NCBI GenBank assembly: GCA_013215515.1
Contig: JABSPC010000341.1
Span: 1-8,945 of the forward strand
Origin: Crocinitomicaceae bacterium
GTDB lineage: Bacteria; Bacteroidota; Bacteroidia; Flavobacteriales_D; Crocinitomicaceae
Length of the DNA: 8,945 bases
Direction of reading: 5' to 3'
Part shown: positions 1-6,217 of the stretch, piece after piece
Layout: every line of letters begins with the position of its first letter
Numbering within the stretch: position 1 is the stretch's first letter
Position numbers and translations under genes: made by a program
The notes under the pieces: model-generated
The model's input: only the letters and a program-made list of their open reading frames with translations
Told to the model about the DNA's origin: nothing
The model's database searches: none

Positions 1-156
1 ATGAGCTTATTAAGCTATAAATGATTAGTTAGTAAAGTTGGAGGGTGAATACAATTGCACATCTTTTATGTGTATATATTCGAGAAAAAGCCCTGCTTTT
101 CAAAGCGCAAAACGTTAGCAAACATTTAACTAATTAACTTACAAAAATTAAAATTT

Positions 157-236
157 ATGAAGCATATTTATTTCTATTCCTGATTGTTCCGAGCATTGTT
201 ACTGCAGATGGTGGTTCAACTTGGGCGCTACCCTAA
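157..236 (+). pseudogene. Frameshifted signal-peptide remnant
   Basis: The ATG at 157 opens only an 8-codon frame. Adding one A to the A-run after the ATG (ATGAAGCA to ATGAAAGCA) gives a textbook Sec signal peptide, MKAYLFLFLIVPSIVTA followed by DGGSTWALP, which then meets TAA at 234-236. The uncorrected signal-peptide frame has no start codon of its own. It therefore looks like the 5' end of a decayed secreted-protein gene whose body is gone, or a tandem relative of the secreted protein that begins at 264. No frame between 236 and 264 rescues it. It could be a chance hydrophobic frame, since only about 26 residues are involved. Nothing else recognisable lies in positions 1-156. Confidence 0.4.
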
Positions 237-263
237 TTGAGGAATTAAAAATTACTCCGTAAT

Positions 264-2024
264 ATGAAACATTTTCTTTGTTTAGCCCTATTCTATTGTT
301 TATTTATTTGTAACCCAACATACGGTTGTGATGGGCTTAATGGGACCGTTTCCAATGTCTATATTGGAAACGGTCAATATTTATTGACAATTAACATTTG
401 TGAATTCGTTTCAAATGGCAACGGATTTAATCAAGCCAGTGTTTTTGGAATAATCATTACGGTTAATGGTGCAAATGTTATAGAAATAGCCCCACCGTTT
501 CTAACAGGAAACTCTTCAGGAATAAGCATTAACGGCTATATAAATTCATCAAATCAAGTTGTATATGGTGATTGGGGAAACTCAGCTGCTTCCGTTTTTT
601 TAGCATATGGTGAACCTTCTGAATGTTGGACAATCGAGTTAATCGTTGACGGTCCAGCAGTGACTATTGATGTATTGTGCTCTTCATTTGATGGTCTTTT
701 ACAACCAGGCAGTGGGATGAACCTTATAAATGGTATCTGGGCATGTGGAATTGGAATTGCTGTTCCTCCTGCAATTTGTAATTCTGACTGGACACCGCCT
801 ATTCTTTGCGAGGGATCAACAACGCCAATTGATCTAAATTTAACGACGGTTAACACCGGAATTTTCTCTGGAGTAAATGTTGATTCAATCACTGGAATGT
901 TTGACCCAACAGGCCTAACGGGAAACATCCCTATCATTTTAACCGTTGGTGACTCCCTCTTCAGTTGCTCAACAGAATTGAATATTATTTTGAATCCAAT
1001 AGTGTTTGAATCAATTGATGCCTCTATTTGCGAGGGACGAAGCTACACGTATCCTGATGGGTCTACATCTACCAATATTCAAGTAAATGAATCCAACATT
1101 ACTACCTTAGTTTCATCTGTGACAGGTTGTGACTCAGTTATTACGACCAATTTAACGGTTCAACCAAACCCAACTATTCAGGTTAATGCCCTAGTTTGTC
1201 CTGGGTCAAGTTTCACCTATCCTGACGGCACCGTGGAAACAAATATAATTTCTCCAACCAGTCAAACCTCTACTTTGATTTCTTCTGTAACTGGCTGTGA
1301 TTCTCTTATTACGACCAGCCTGAATTTACATACAATCCCGACAGTCCAATTCGATAAAACGGTCTGTGCTGGAGACGATTTTACGTTTCCGGATGGAACA
1401 ACATCAACAAACATCCTTGTTGCAGAAAGTCAAACTTCCACAATTCAATCCGTTTCAACAGGGTGCGATTCGATAATTGTAACAAACATTAGTGTCGCGG
1501 CTCCTATCCAGGCAAGTATTGCAATCGATATTTCAACTGGTTGTGTTCCTCAAACAGTAACACTGAGTAATATGAGTATTGGAGGTCCTTTTCAAAACTG
1601 TTTTTGGGATTTCGGAAACGGAACAACGAGTATCGATTGTGGAGATCAAATCGTTACCTTCAATGATGTGGTAACAAACACCTTTTCATTAATTGTTCAA
1701 AACGGCTGTTATCAAGACACTGCATTTATTCTTTTTGTTGGAGAAAATTGTTCCATTTTCGTTCCAAATGTTGTTTCAACCTCATCTACAAATGGAAATA
1801 ATACTTGGTTTGTTACTGCGGAAAGTCTAGCCTCTTTCCATTGTGTAATTATTAACCGGTGGGGAAACAAGGTAAAGGAACTAACGTCGTTGAACGACCA
1901 TTGGGACGCCACTACTAAATCAGGAAACATTGTTAATGAAGGCACTTACTATTATATTATTGACGTGGTATATTTAAATGGCCAAGAAGAGCAAAAACAT
2001 GGCTTTATTCAAGTAGTACATTAA
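264..2024 (+). CDS. Secreted repeat protein with gliding-motility-associated (CHU_C, type B T9SS) C-terminus
   Basis: 586 residues. Residues 1-21 (MKHFLCLALFYCLFICNPTYG) form a Sec signal peptide. Residues 22-245 are a Cys-rich, beta-type region I do not recognise. Residues 256-412 hold three repeats in exact 56-residue register: Cys at 256, 312 and 368, PDG at 264, 320 and 376, and GCDS around 288, 344 and 400. Residues about 416-492 resemble a PKD domain (CFWDFGNGTTS). Residues about 495-586 match the CHU_C/gliding-motility-associated C-terminal domain: IFVPNVVS, then IINRWGNKV, HWDA, NEGTYYYII and a terminal GFIQVVH. By family knowledge this is a type B T9SS sorting signal, so the protein should cross the outer membrane and be released or attached to the surface. 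Substrate or adhesive role is unknown. It appears monocistronic, with an intrinsic terminator at 2163-2200. The ATG at 264 is supported by the signal peptide. Confidence 0.88.
   Translation: MKHFLCLALFYCLFICNPTYGCDGLNGTVSNVYIGNGQYLLTINICEFVSNGNGFNQASVFGIIITVNGANVIEIAPPFLTGNSSGISINGYINSSNQVVYGDWGNSAASVFLAYGEPSECWTIELIVDGPAVTIDVLCSSFDGLLQPGSGMNLINGIWACGIGIAVPPAICNSDWTPPILCEGSTTPIDLNLTTVNTGIFSGVNVDSITGMFDPTGLTGNIPIILTVGDSLFSCSTELNIILNPIVFESIDASICEGRSYTYPDGSTSTNIQVNESNITTLVSSVTGCDSVITTNLTVQPNPTIQVNALVCPGSSFTYPDGTVETNIISPTSQTSTLISSVTGCDSLITTSLNLHTIPTVQFDKTVCAGDDFTFPDGTTSTNILVAESQTSTIQSVSTGCDSIIVTNISVAAPIQASIAIDISTGCVPQTVTLSNMSIGGPFQNCFWDFGNGTTSIDCGDQIVTFNDVVTNTFSLIVQNGCYQDTAFILFVGENCSIFVPNVVSTSSTNGNNTWFVTAESLASFHCVIINRWGNKVKELTSLNDHWDATTKSGNIVNEGTYYYIIDVVYLNGQEEQKHGFIQVVH
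1029..1496 (+). repeat. Three in-frame 168-bp (56-residue) repeats inside the CHU_C protein
   Basis: The pattern is C-x-G-x-x-[FY]-T-[FY]-P-D-G-[ST]-x-x-T-N-I, then a Thr/Ser-rich stretch, then TGCDS-[IVL]-I. It recurs three times with no insertion or deletion; the last unit is shortened before the PKD-like domain. The repeats are similar at protein level but clearly diverged at DNA level, so the duplication is old. Paired Cys residues 33 apart in each unit suggest one disulfide per repeat in the exported protein. Confidence 0.8.
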
Positions 2025-2046
2025 ATTTTATTCTTCAATAAAATTT
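2023..2046 (+). other. Perfect AT-only hairpin abutting the stop codon
   Basis: AAATTTTATT (2023-2032), loop CTTC, AATAAAATTT (2037-2046): a perfect 10-bp inverted repeat made entirely of A and T, starting inside the TAA of the CHU_C gene. It has no long T-tract after the stem, so it is a poor intrinsic terminator. It could act as a 3'-end stabiliser or processing site upstream of the GC-rich island. Confidence 0.55.
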
Positions 2047-2050
2047 CGTT

Positions 2051-2132
2051 GGTTGGGGTTGCCTTCGAGGGTCTCAACTATGGAGAGCGAAAGCCCGTCT
2101 GTCGACGGACAGCCTCTGATACGGGGCTGACC
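2051..2132. other. GC-rich, hairpin-forming intergenic island (candidate structured RNA or interspersed repeat)
   Basis: By hand count 50 of 82 bases (61%) are G or C, in a strongly AT-rich neighbourhood. It contains two overlapping, mutually exclusive hairpins: CCGTC-TGTC-GACGG (2095-2108) and CTGTC-GACG-GACAG (2099-2112). The second can be enclosed by AGCCC (2092-2096) pairing with GGGCT (2124-2128). A short CCT-TCG-AGG hairpin and a TCTC/GAGA pair lie just upstream. There is no convincing reading frame. It sits between the CHU_C stop codon and its terminator, so it would be transcribed as a long 3' UTR or processed from it. Alternatively it is a copy of a genome-wide palindromic repeat. 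I do not recognise it as an Rfam family. Confidence 0.45.
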
Positions 2133-2162
2133 TAGTTGCAAGATTCAATTACGAATAGATTT

Positions 2163-2200
2163 AGCCTTTCTCAGTTCAACAGAGAGTGGCTTTCTTTTTT
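2163..2200 (+). terminator. Intrinsic terminator of the CHU_C gene
   Basis: AGCCTTTCTC (2163-2172) pairs with GAGAGTGGCT (2182-2191) with one T-T mismatch and one G-T pair, loop of 9, followed by TTTCTTTTTT (2191-2200). The T-tract runs into the stop codon of the opposing lipoprotein gene (2199). On the minus strand there is no comparable T-run, so it acts mainly on plus-strand transcripts. Confidence 0.75.
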
Positions 2201-2681
2201 AGATCTGCCCTAAATACCACATTCCGTTACGAAGTACCAATACAAAAACTTCATCCAATTCGCCATTCGGGCCAAACTTAATCGGAACAGAAGCTGTATT
2301 CCCTTCAATTTTTACTTCCCCAACTACACTTCCTGTACTGAAGTACTCAATGAAATCTTCCTCTCGCTCTTTGGTTGCGTTGCCAACATCACACATGTGA
2401 GAAGTAGGGTCATCGTTTTCTCCCAAGGGATCACAAAGCGTTGATAACACAGAATAATCTTTTGTTCTAGCCGCCTCAAAAACAGCCTCAACAACCTTAA
2501 TCGGATCGTACTGAAAATTGTCTTTGGGTGCTTCTTGGCGGTTCATGGTTCGAACCACTGCTTCATTCGAGGCAGGAACCCCTGTTTGCTTTTCTTTCTT
2601 AACTAGCTGGTCTTTTTGTTCTTGCGTTGAACAAGAAGCAAAGAGAATTACAAGGAAAATTATTATTAATGAAAATCGCAT
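2199..2681 (-). CDS. Small periplasm-facing lipoprotein, possible NTF2-like fold
   Basis: 160 residues from the ATG at 2681. A longer frame from 2717 adds 12 residues before the signal peptide and is less likely. MRFSLIIIFLVILFASC is a lipoprotein signal with the acylated Cys at 17, followed by a charged linker (18-60). The folded part (about 60-160) begins with an amphipathic helix (IKVVEAVFEAARTKDYSVL), has two Cys (83 and 97), and ends in beta strands (VGEVKIEGNTASVPIKF, DEVFVLVLRNGMWYLGQI). Helix-then-sheet with a final 'NGMWYL' strand resembles NTF2/DUF4878-like lipoproteins, but that is inference from pattern alone. It is divergent from the SRPBCC gene at 2812 and convergent with the CHU_C gene. 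The substrate is unknown. Confidence 0.8.
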   Translation of the reverse strand: MRFSLIIIFLVILFASCSTQEQKDQLVKKEKQTGVPASNEAVVRTMNRQEAPKDNFQYDPIKVVEAVFEAARTKDYSVLSTLCDPLGENDDPTSHMCDVGNATKEREEDFIEYFSTGSVVGEVKIEGNTASVPIKFGPNGELDEVFVLVLRNGMWYLGQI

Positions 2682-2778
2682 TAAACAAGTTTGGGGTAAA
2701 GTTAGCAATTTGCACAAGATTTAAACTTGACCCAAACTGGTACGAACTTGGACTATTATGAGCTTTAACACACTTCAT

Positions 2779-2786
2779 TAAATTTG
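2779..2786 (+). promoter_or_regulatory. TAnnTTTG (-7) element for the SRPBCC gene
   Basis: TAAATTTG is a perfect match to the Bacteroidota -7 consensus TAnnTTTG, ending 25 nt before the ATG at 2812. This gives a predicted leader of about 20 nt. No good TTTG (-33) box is visible at the usual distance. Confidence 0.5.
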
Positions 2787-2811
2787 TAGTGTAACCTAAA
2801 ACCAAATTAAA

Positions 2812-3327
2812 ATGAAAAAATTAAACGTAAACCATTCGATAGAGATCAACACAAGTTCTGACAAGGCTTGGGATATCATAGGCCCTAACTTTATTAATAT
2901 TAGTGTTTGGGCAAGGGGGATCAATCGCTCGTGGGAAAACAAAAATGTTTCAAAAAAATACACAAATGCACCTACCGGTGGTCGGTTTTGCGAAGTTCCT
3001 GGACTCGGAGACTTAGATGAACGAATCATTCATTTTGATGAGCTTAAACAAGAAATATCATGGTCGGCAGCTTCAAAAAAATTGCCTGCCTTTGTCTCTG
3101 GAATTCAAAACCCATTAAAAGTTGAAAATATCAATGATTCTACCTGTCGTGTTAGTTCTAACATTTCCGCAAATGCATCAGGAATAGGAGGGCTATTGCT
3201 TGGTGGAATGATGAAAAAAAACTTTACAAAAGCCATCCATGGTTTCATGAAATATTTGAAAGCCTATGCTGAAACTGGAGAAATTTCGGACGTTAAGAAA
3301 AGAGAGTTGGCAAAAGCAACAAAGTAG
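2812..3327 (+). CDS. SRPBCC (START/Bet v1-like) family protein
   Basis: 171 residues, no signal peptide, so cytoplasmic. The SRPBCC pattern is visible: an N-terminal strand (LNVNHSIEINTSSDKAW) running into the first helix, then PNFINISVWARGINRSW. A glycine-rich turn and strand follow (TGGRFCEVPGLGDLDERIIHFDE), then EISWSAASKKLP. Next is a strand with a conserved-type 'STCRVSSNIS', and a long C-terminal helix (MMKKNFTKAIHGFMKYLKAYAETG). The family binds hydrophobic ligands in a deep cavity; no ligand or catalytic residue can be assigned here. The C-terminus has an extra Lys-rich tail (VKKRELAKATK). A separate promoter and the 56-nt gap to the next gene, which has its own -7 box, suggest independent transcription. 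Confidence 0.8.
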   Translation: MKKLNVNHSIEINTSSDKAWDIIGPNFINISVWARGINRSWENKNVSKKYTNAPTGGRFCEVPGLGDLDERIIHFDELKQEISWSAASKKLPAFVSGIQNPLKVENINDSTCRVSSNISANASGIGGLLLGGMMKKNFTKAIHGFMKYLKAYAETGEISDVKKRELAKATK

Positions 3328-3349
3328 AAGCCTTACGATCTTAAATTTC

Positions 3350-3357
3350 TATATTTG
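3350..3357 (+). promoter_or_regulatory. TAnnTTTG (-7) element for the downstream lipoprotein gene
   Basis: TATATTTG is a perfect -7 match ending 26 nt before the ATG at 3384. This is nearly the same geometry as at 2779-2786. No clear -33 TTTG is seen. Confidence 0.5.
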
Positions 3358-3383
3358 TCCTCTTTAAAATCAAAAACATATAA

Positions 3384-3866
3384 ATGACAAAACTATTAGC
3401 GCTTGTCCTATTGGCAACAGTAACTCTTACGGCAGTTTCTTGCGGAGGGGAAGACTCAGAAAATTCAGAAGAAACTAACTTGGCAAAAAATTACGTAATC
3501 CTTAATGTAAAAGGCGGAGACGCTATTAAAGTAGAGGCAGAAAACGCTAGCTGGAGCGATGACCATATTTCTGGTATTACAGAGATACATTATTCTAAAG
3601 AAGGATTTACCCTTCAATTTACGGATCTCAGCGAACGAATTAAAGCCGGGGTAAAATCACTTCACGGCCAAAAATTTCCAAGTATCATCACTTATGAAGG
3701 GGAAGATTATTCAACAACGTGCATTGTAAAGGACTCTGAAGAAGGAGAGACAAATGATTACCTCGGGACGGAATATGTTCTATCTGGAAGCATTGTTGGT
3801 TTTGAAATGGGTGGCAAAAAAGTCTCCGATGGCAAGTTTGCCTTCAAGACATACAAGAAAAAATAG
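3384..3866 (+). CDS. Small lipoprotein of unknown function
   Basis: 160 residues. MTKLLALVLLATVTLTAVSC is a lipoprotein signal with acylated Cys20, followed by an acidic linker (GGEDSENSEE). The rest appears all-beta: YVILNVKGGDAIKVEAENASW, ISGITEIHYSKEGFTLQF, FPSIITYEGEDYSTTCIV and YVLSGSIVGFEMGGKKVSDGKFAFKTYKKK. The final 'G-x-[FV] ... SDGKFAFK' pair of strands resembles the end of other small Bacteroidota lipoproteins, but I cannot name the family. It would be anchored in the inner or outer membrane facing the periplasm. It is convergent with the LRR gene (39 nt between stop codons) and shares the hairpin at 3887-3930 with it. Confidence 0.8.
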   Translation: MTKLLALVLLATVTLTAVSCGGEDSENSEETNLAKNYVILNVKGGDAIKVEAENASWSDDHISGITEIHYSKEGFTLQFTDLSERIKAGVKSLHGQKFPSIITYEGEDYSTTCIVKDSEEGETNDYLGTEYVLSGSIVGFEMGGKKVSDGKFAFKTYKKK

Positions 3867-3886
3867 TTTGCTATTGCTCTCGACTC

Positions 3887-3930
3887 AAAGTATTCAGGAA
3901 GAATCTTATTCTATCTTGAATACTTTTTTT
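3887..3930 (+). terminator. Intrinsic terminator overlapping the opposing gene's 3' end
   Basis: AAAGTATTCA (3887-3896) pairs perfectly with TGAATACTTT (3917-3926), enclosing a second hairpin AGAAT-CTT-ATTCT, followed by seven T (3924-3930). It terminates the lipoprotein gene. The right arm and T-tract are also the last codons (KKVFKIE) of the minus-strand LRR gene. The minus strand offers only three T after the stem, so termination in that direction should be weaker. Confidence 0.8.
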
Positions 3931-5261
3931 GTTGTTCCGTCGTTGTAAATATAGATAAGAACAGTGTTCGTTTTAAATGGAACCTCTCTACCGGTTAAGT
4001 CTGTAATCGTAATGAGCTCAACCTCACTACTCGAAAGTTCACCAATAGACGTCTCGTCTGGCGCAACATAATGAAAATGGCAAGATGAAGTGTCAACATG
4101 AACGCTTCCACAAGGATCCGTGTAGGTGATTTGAACCGCAAATGAACCTGTTGCCAAAGGGCTATAAGACTGACCCGTTTCGTCAATAACGGCATAGTTG
4201 TCATCGCAATCCAACCATTGGTAAATAGCACCTCCTTGTTCCGCCGTTAATGTGGTAGCATCTTGGTCAACATCATTGTTTAAAGTGAAAAAACACGCAA
4301 CATCAAAAGTCACCCCAATGTCATATGCTGCATTCGCAGCGGCCCATGTTATGTTTACCACGGTGGCACAAACCAATGGATTATTCACGCAGTCCAAATT
4401 AATATTCATGCCATTGTTCGCTTGCAAACAAGCCAGTTGGTTGTCATGACAAAACAAATCCACAAGTGCCGGGTTTTGAGTTACATCCAATGACGTTAAC
4501 TCATTATCATTACACAACAATAAAGCCAATGCTGGGCAATCCGTCACATCCAATACTGTCAAATCATTGTTGTAGCAACGTAAATCTGACAACAAAGAAG
4601 TCTGTGTTACATTTAACGACGTTAATAAATTGTCATTACAATATAGGCTGTTAAGCGATGGGCATTGAGAAGCATCCAACGTTGTTAATTGATTCTCGTG
4701 GCAACGCAAAGCAGTCAAATTCGAATTTTGCGTGACATCCAAAGAGGCCAGTTGATTATCGTAACAAATTAGCAATATTAAATTACCATTGTTTGTTACA
4801 TCTAATACCGAAAGAAAGTTGTCATAACAGCTTAAATCAGACAGCCATAAATTATTTGTGACATCAAGCACTGTTAATGAGTTATTATAACAAAGGAGGG
4901 TACTCAAACCAGCACAGTTTGACAAATCCAAGCCCAGAATATCATTGTTGTAACAACGCAAATCAGAGAGACCAGGACAGTTGGTTACATCCAGCTGCGT
5001 AAGGTTATTGTCAAAGCAGTACAACGTAGATAGAGATGTAAAGTCTTCAATCCCGGTCATATCAGCAATACTAATTCCTCCACAGATTAAAGAGTTAACC
5101 CCGCTAATGTTAGCAGTTGTCACATAATCATCATTTGGAGTTCCATTCCCCATTCCGTTTCCTTCCAAAAAAGCTTCGAAATTATCGTCTGGAACGTACG
5201 TTTGTTGTGCCTGAACAAATGACCCGACAATAAGGAGTAATGAAAGGAGAGATAATCTCAT
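3906..5261 (-). CDS. Secreted leucine-rich-repeat protein with short type A T9SS tail
   Basis: 451 residues. Residues 1-18 are a Sec signal peptide (MRLSLLSLLLIVGSFVQA), followed by QQTYVPDDNFEAFLE, a start typical of Bacteroidota LRR exoproteins. Residues about 76-296 are LRRs of 21 residues, consensus L-x-x-L-x-C-[YHN]-[DN]-N-x-L-x-x-L-D-V-T-x-N-x-x-L. Residues 325-395 resemble the Ig-like module often placed before sorting tails (YQWLDCDDNY, then SFAVQITYTDPCG, then SSC). The C-terminus (about 405-451) carries ITITDLTGREV, IYIYNDGTTKKVFKIE, the second half of a Por-secretion (type A) sorting domain. The usual upstream PNP segment is absent. Predicted destination is the cell surface or outside; the binding partner is unknown. 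It is divergent from the MORN pseudogene and is transcribed alone. Confidence 0.88.
   Translation of the reverse strand: MRLSLLSLLLIVGSFVQAQQTYVPDDNFEAFLEGNGMGNGTPNDDYVTTANISGVNSLICGGISIADMTGIEDFTSLSTLYCFDNNLTQLDVTNCPGLSDLRCYNNDILGLDLSNCAGLSTLLCYNNSLTVLDVTNNLWLSDLSCYDNFLSVLDVTNNGNLILLICYDNQLASLDVTQNSNLTALRCHENQLTTLDASQCPSLNSLYCNDNLLTSLNVTQTSLLSDLRCYNNDLTVLDVTDCPALALLLCNDNELTSLDVTQNPALVDLFCHDNQLACLQANNGMNINLDCVNNPLVCATVVNITWAAANAAYDIGVTFDVACFFTLNNDVDQDATTLTAEQGGAIYQWLDCDDNYAVIDETGQSYSPLATGSFAVQITYTDPCGSVHVDTSSCHFHYVAPDETSIGELSSSEVELITITDLTGREVPFKTNTVLIYIYNDGTTKKVFKIE
4374..5036 (-). repeat. Cys-ladder LRR array, 63-bp unit
   Basis: Cys residues at protein positions 82, 103, 124, 145, 166, 187, 208, 229, 250 and 271 are all exactly 21 apart. 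A final Cys at 291 is 20 further on. In an LRR solenoid this places one Cys at the same position in every turn, forming a buried stack. The corresponding 63-bp DNA units are similar but not identical. Confidence 0.85.
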
Positions 5262-5275
5262 AATGCTGTTTTAGG

Positions 5276-5283
5276 CAAAAATA
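5276..5283 (-). promoter_or_regulatory. TAnnTTTG (-7) element for the LRR gene
   Basis: On the minus strand TATTTTTG matches TAnnTTTG exactly, ending 14 nt before the ATG at 5261. This implies a very short leader. No well-spaced -33 TTTG is visible. The rest of the 223-nt divergent intergenic region (5262-5484) has one small hairpin, CTAGCA (5353-5358) with TGCTAG (5366-5371), and nothing else I can assign. Confidence 0.4.
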
Positions 5284-5484
5284 AGCTATTCAACAAAGGG
5301 AATTGTGGTTTTTGAGGGATTTATTGTGTGAAATTTATGTGGTTAATCCCGTCTAGCACAAAATTTGCTAGTTCTATTTAAGTGGAAATGACCCAATTGG
5401 TAAACAATATAATTTTCTCTGAAAAATGATCCTTTCCATGTTGAATTATTATTCCGAAATTTGCAAAATATAACGATCAATAAC

Positions 5485-6133
5485 ATGCTCTATAAAATCC
5501 GTATTTCTTTACTCCTTCTTTTCGTTCTAGCTTGTACATCAGAAGTGCAATCGAAAACGTACTACCCTGGCGAGAGTAGGTGGATTGACGGCCCTTTAAA
5601 AAGTGTCGGTTATTGGAAAGACCAAAAAAGGACCGGTGATTGGATCTATTATTTTGAAAAACGGGAACCCTTCATCAGCCAGATCTTGGGAAAACGATGA
5701 GCCCGCAAGAAGATGGGCGAACTACTACGAAAGTGGTGGAATTAAGAACGAAGAGTTTTATAGCTATTCTGAAAAATCTGGAGAATAGGAAGAGTATTAT
5801 GAATCTGGGGAGCTCTCTGAGACTATAAATTATACTCTAGGGAAGAAGTCAGGACTTTGGAAATGGTACTACAAAAGTGGGGGAAGCGGAAGTTATGTGA
5901 CCTATATTGATGGTCGCCGTTGTGGAGCTCGCAAAGAGTTTTATGAAACAGGTGAGCTAAAAGAAGAAGTAAATTACTTTTGCTCCGATGAAAGCTCATT
6001 CAGTTGGAAAGATGGTACTTGGTTGTACTACCATATAAGCGGAAAATTGTCGCTCAAAGGTGATTTTGATGAAGGTGATGAAGACGGCATCTGGGAGTCT
6101 TATTATGAGAATGGCAAAGTAAAGCCTGTTTAG
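5485..6133 (+). pseudogene. Broken MORN-repeat lipoprotein (YwqK-like) with a frameshift and a nonsense codon
   Basis: The ATG at 5485 starts a lipoprotein signal (MLYKIRISLLLLFVLAC). The frame reads correctly to WIYYFE at about 5656, then goes out of frame at the five-A run 5657-5661 and would stop at 5698-5700. Removing one A gives YYFENGNPSS and continues in the second frame to 6133, apart from a TAG at 5786-5788. TAG stands where the repeat pattern G-x-W-x-x-Y-Y-x-x-G requires Trp (GE-stop-EEYYESGEL), so TGG probably became TAG. Restored, the product is about 215 residues with seven MORN_2-type repeats (such as TGDWIYYFENG, SGLWKWYYKSG and DGIWESYYENG). Further drift shows at one repeat where GARKEFY replaces the expected G-x-W. 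Such proteins are often labelled YwqK-family 'antitoxins', but a toxin partner is not visible here. Confidence 0.8.
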
Positions 6134-6149
6134 AATTGCCACTCTTTTT
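6112..6149 (+). terminator. Possible weak terminator at the end of the MORN pseudogene
   Basis: TGGCAA (6112-6117) pairs with TTGCCA (6136-6141) across an 18-nt loop, followed by CTCTTTTT (6142-6149). The stem is short and its left arm lies in the last codons of the pseudogene, so this is tentative. Confidence 0.3.
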
Positions 6150-6217
6150 GCTTAGTCCCCCTAAAAATTAACTTGACCCAAAAAACACTGGTAACTAAGC
6201 CCATATTTTGAGTTATA

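Noticed and set aside
55..82. Possible promoter TTG (55-57), 17 nt, TATATTCG (75-82) upstream of the first remnant and the CHU_C gene.
   Set aside because: The -7 box has a mismatch in the conserved TTTG part and the gene start lies nearly 200 nt away.
554..937. A 127-codon minus-strand open frame inside the CHU_C gene.
   Set aside because: It is antisense to a well-supported domain protein and its translation shows no domain, signal peptide or sensible composition.
5353..5371. Small palindrome CTAGCA-N7-TGCTAG in the divergent intergenic region as an operator.
   Set aside because: A 6-bp dyad is weak on its own and is not positioned over either predicted promoter.
5485..6133. Programmed frameshift plus stop-codon readthrough as an explanation of the broken MORN gene.
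   Set aside because: Two unrelated recoding events would be needed, with no stimulatory structure evident, and the TAG sits at a conserved Trp codon one base from TGG. Mutation is simpler.
2724..6193. The 13-mer AACTTGACCCAAA occurs at 2724-2736 and 6170-6182, each followed shortly by ACTGGTA and lying upstream of a plus-strand gene.
   Set aside because: One exact 13-mer pair is about what chance predicts in a window of this size. The distances to the start codons differ (about 75 and 35 nt), so a shared regulatory site is not supported without more examples.
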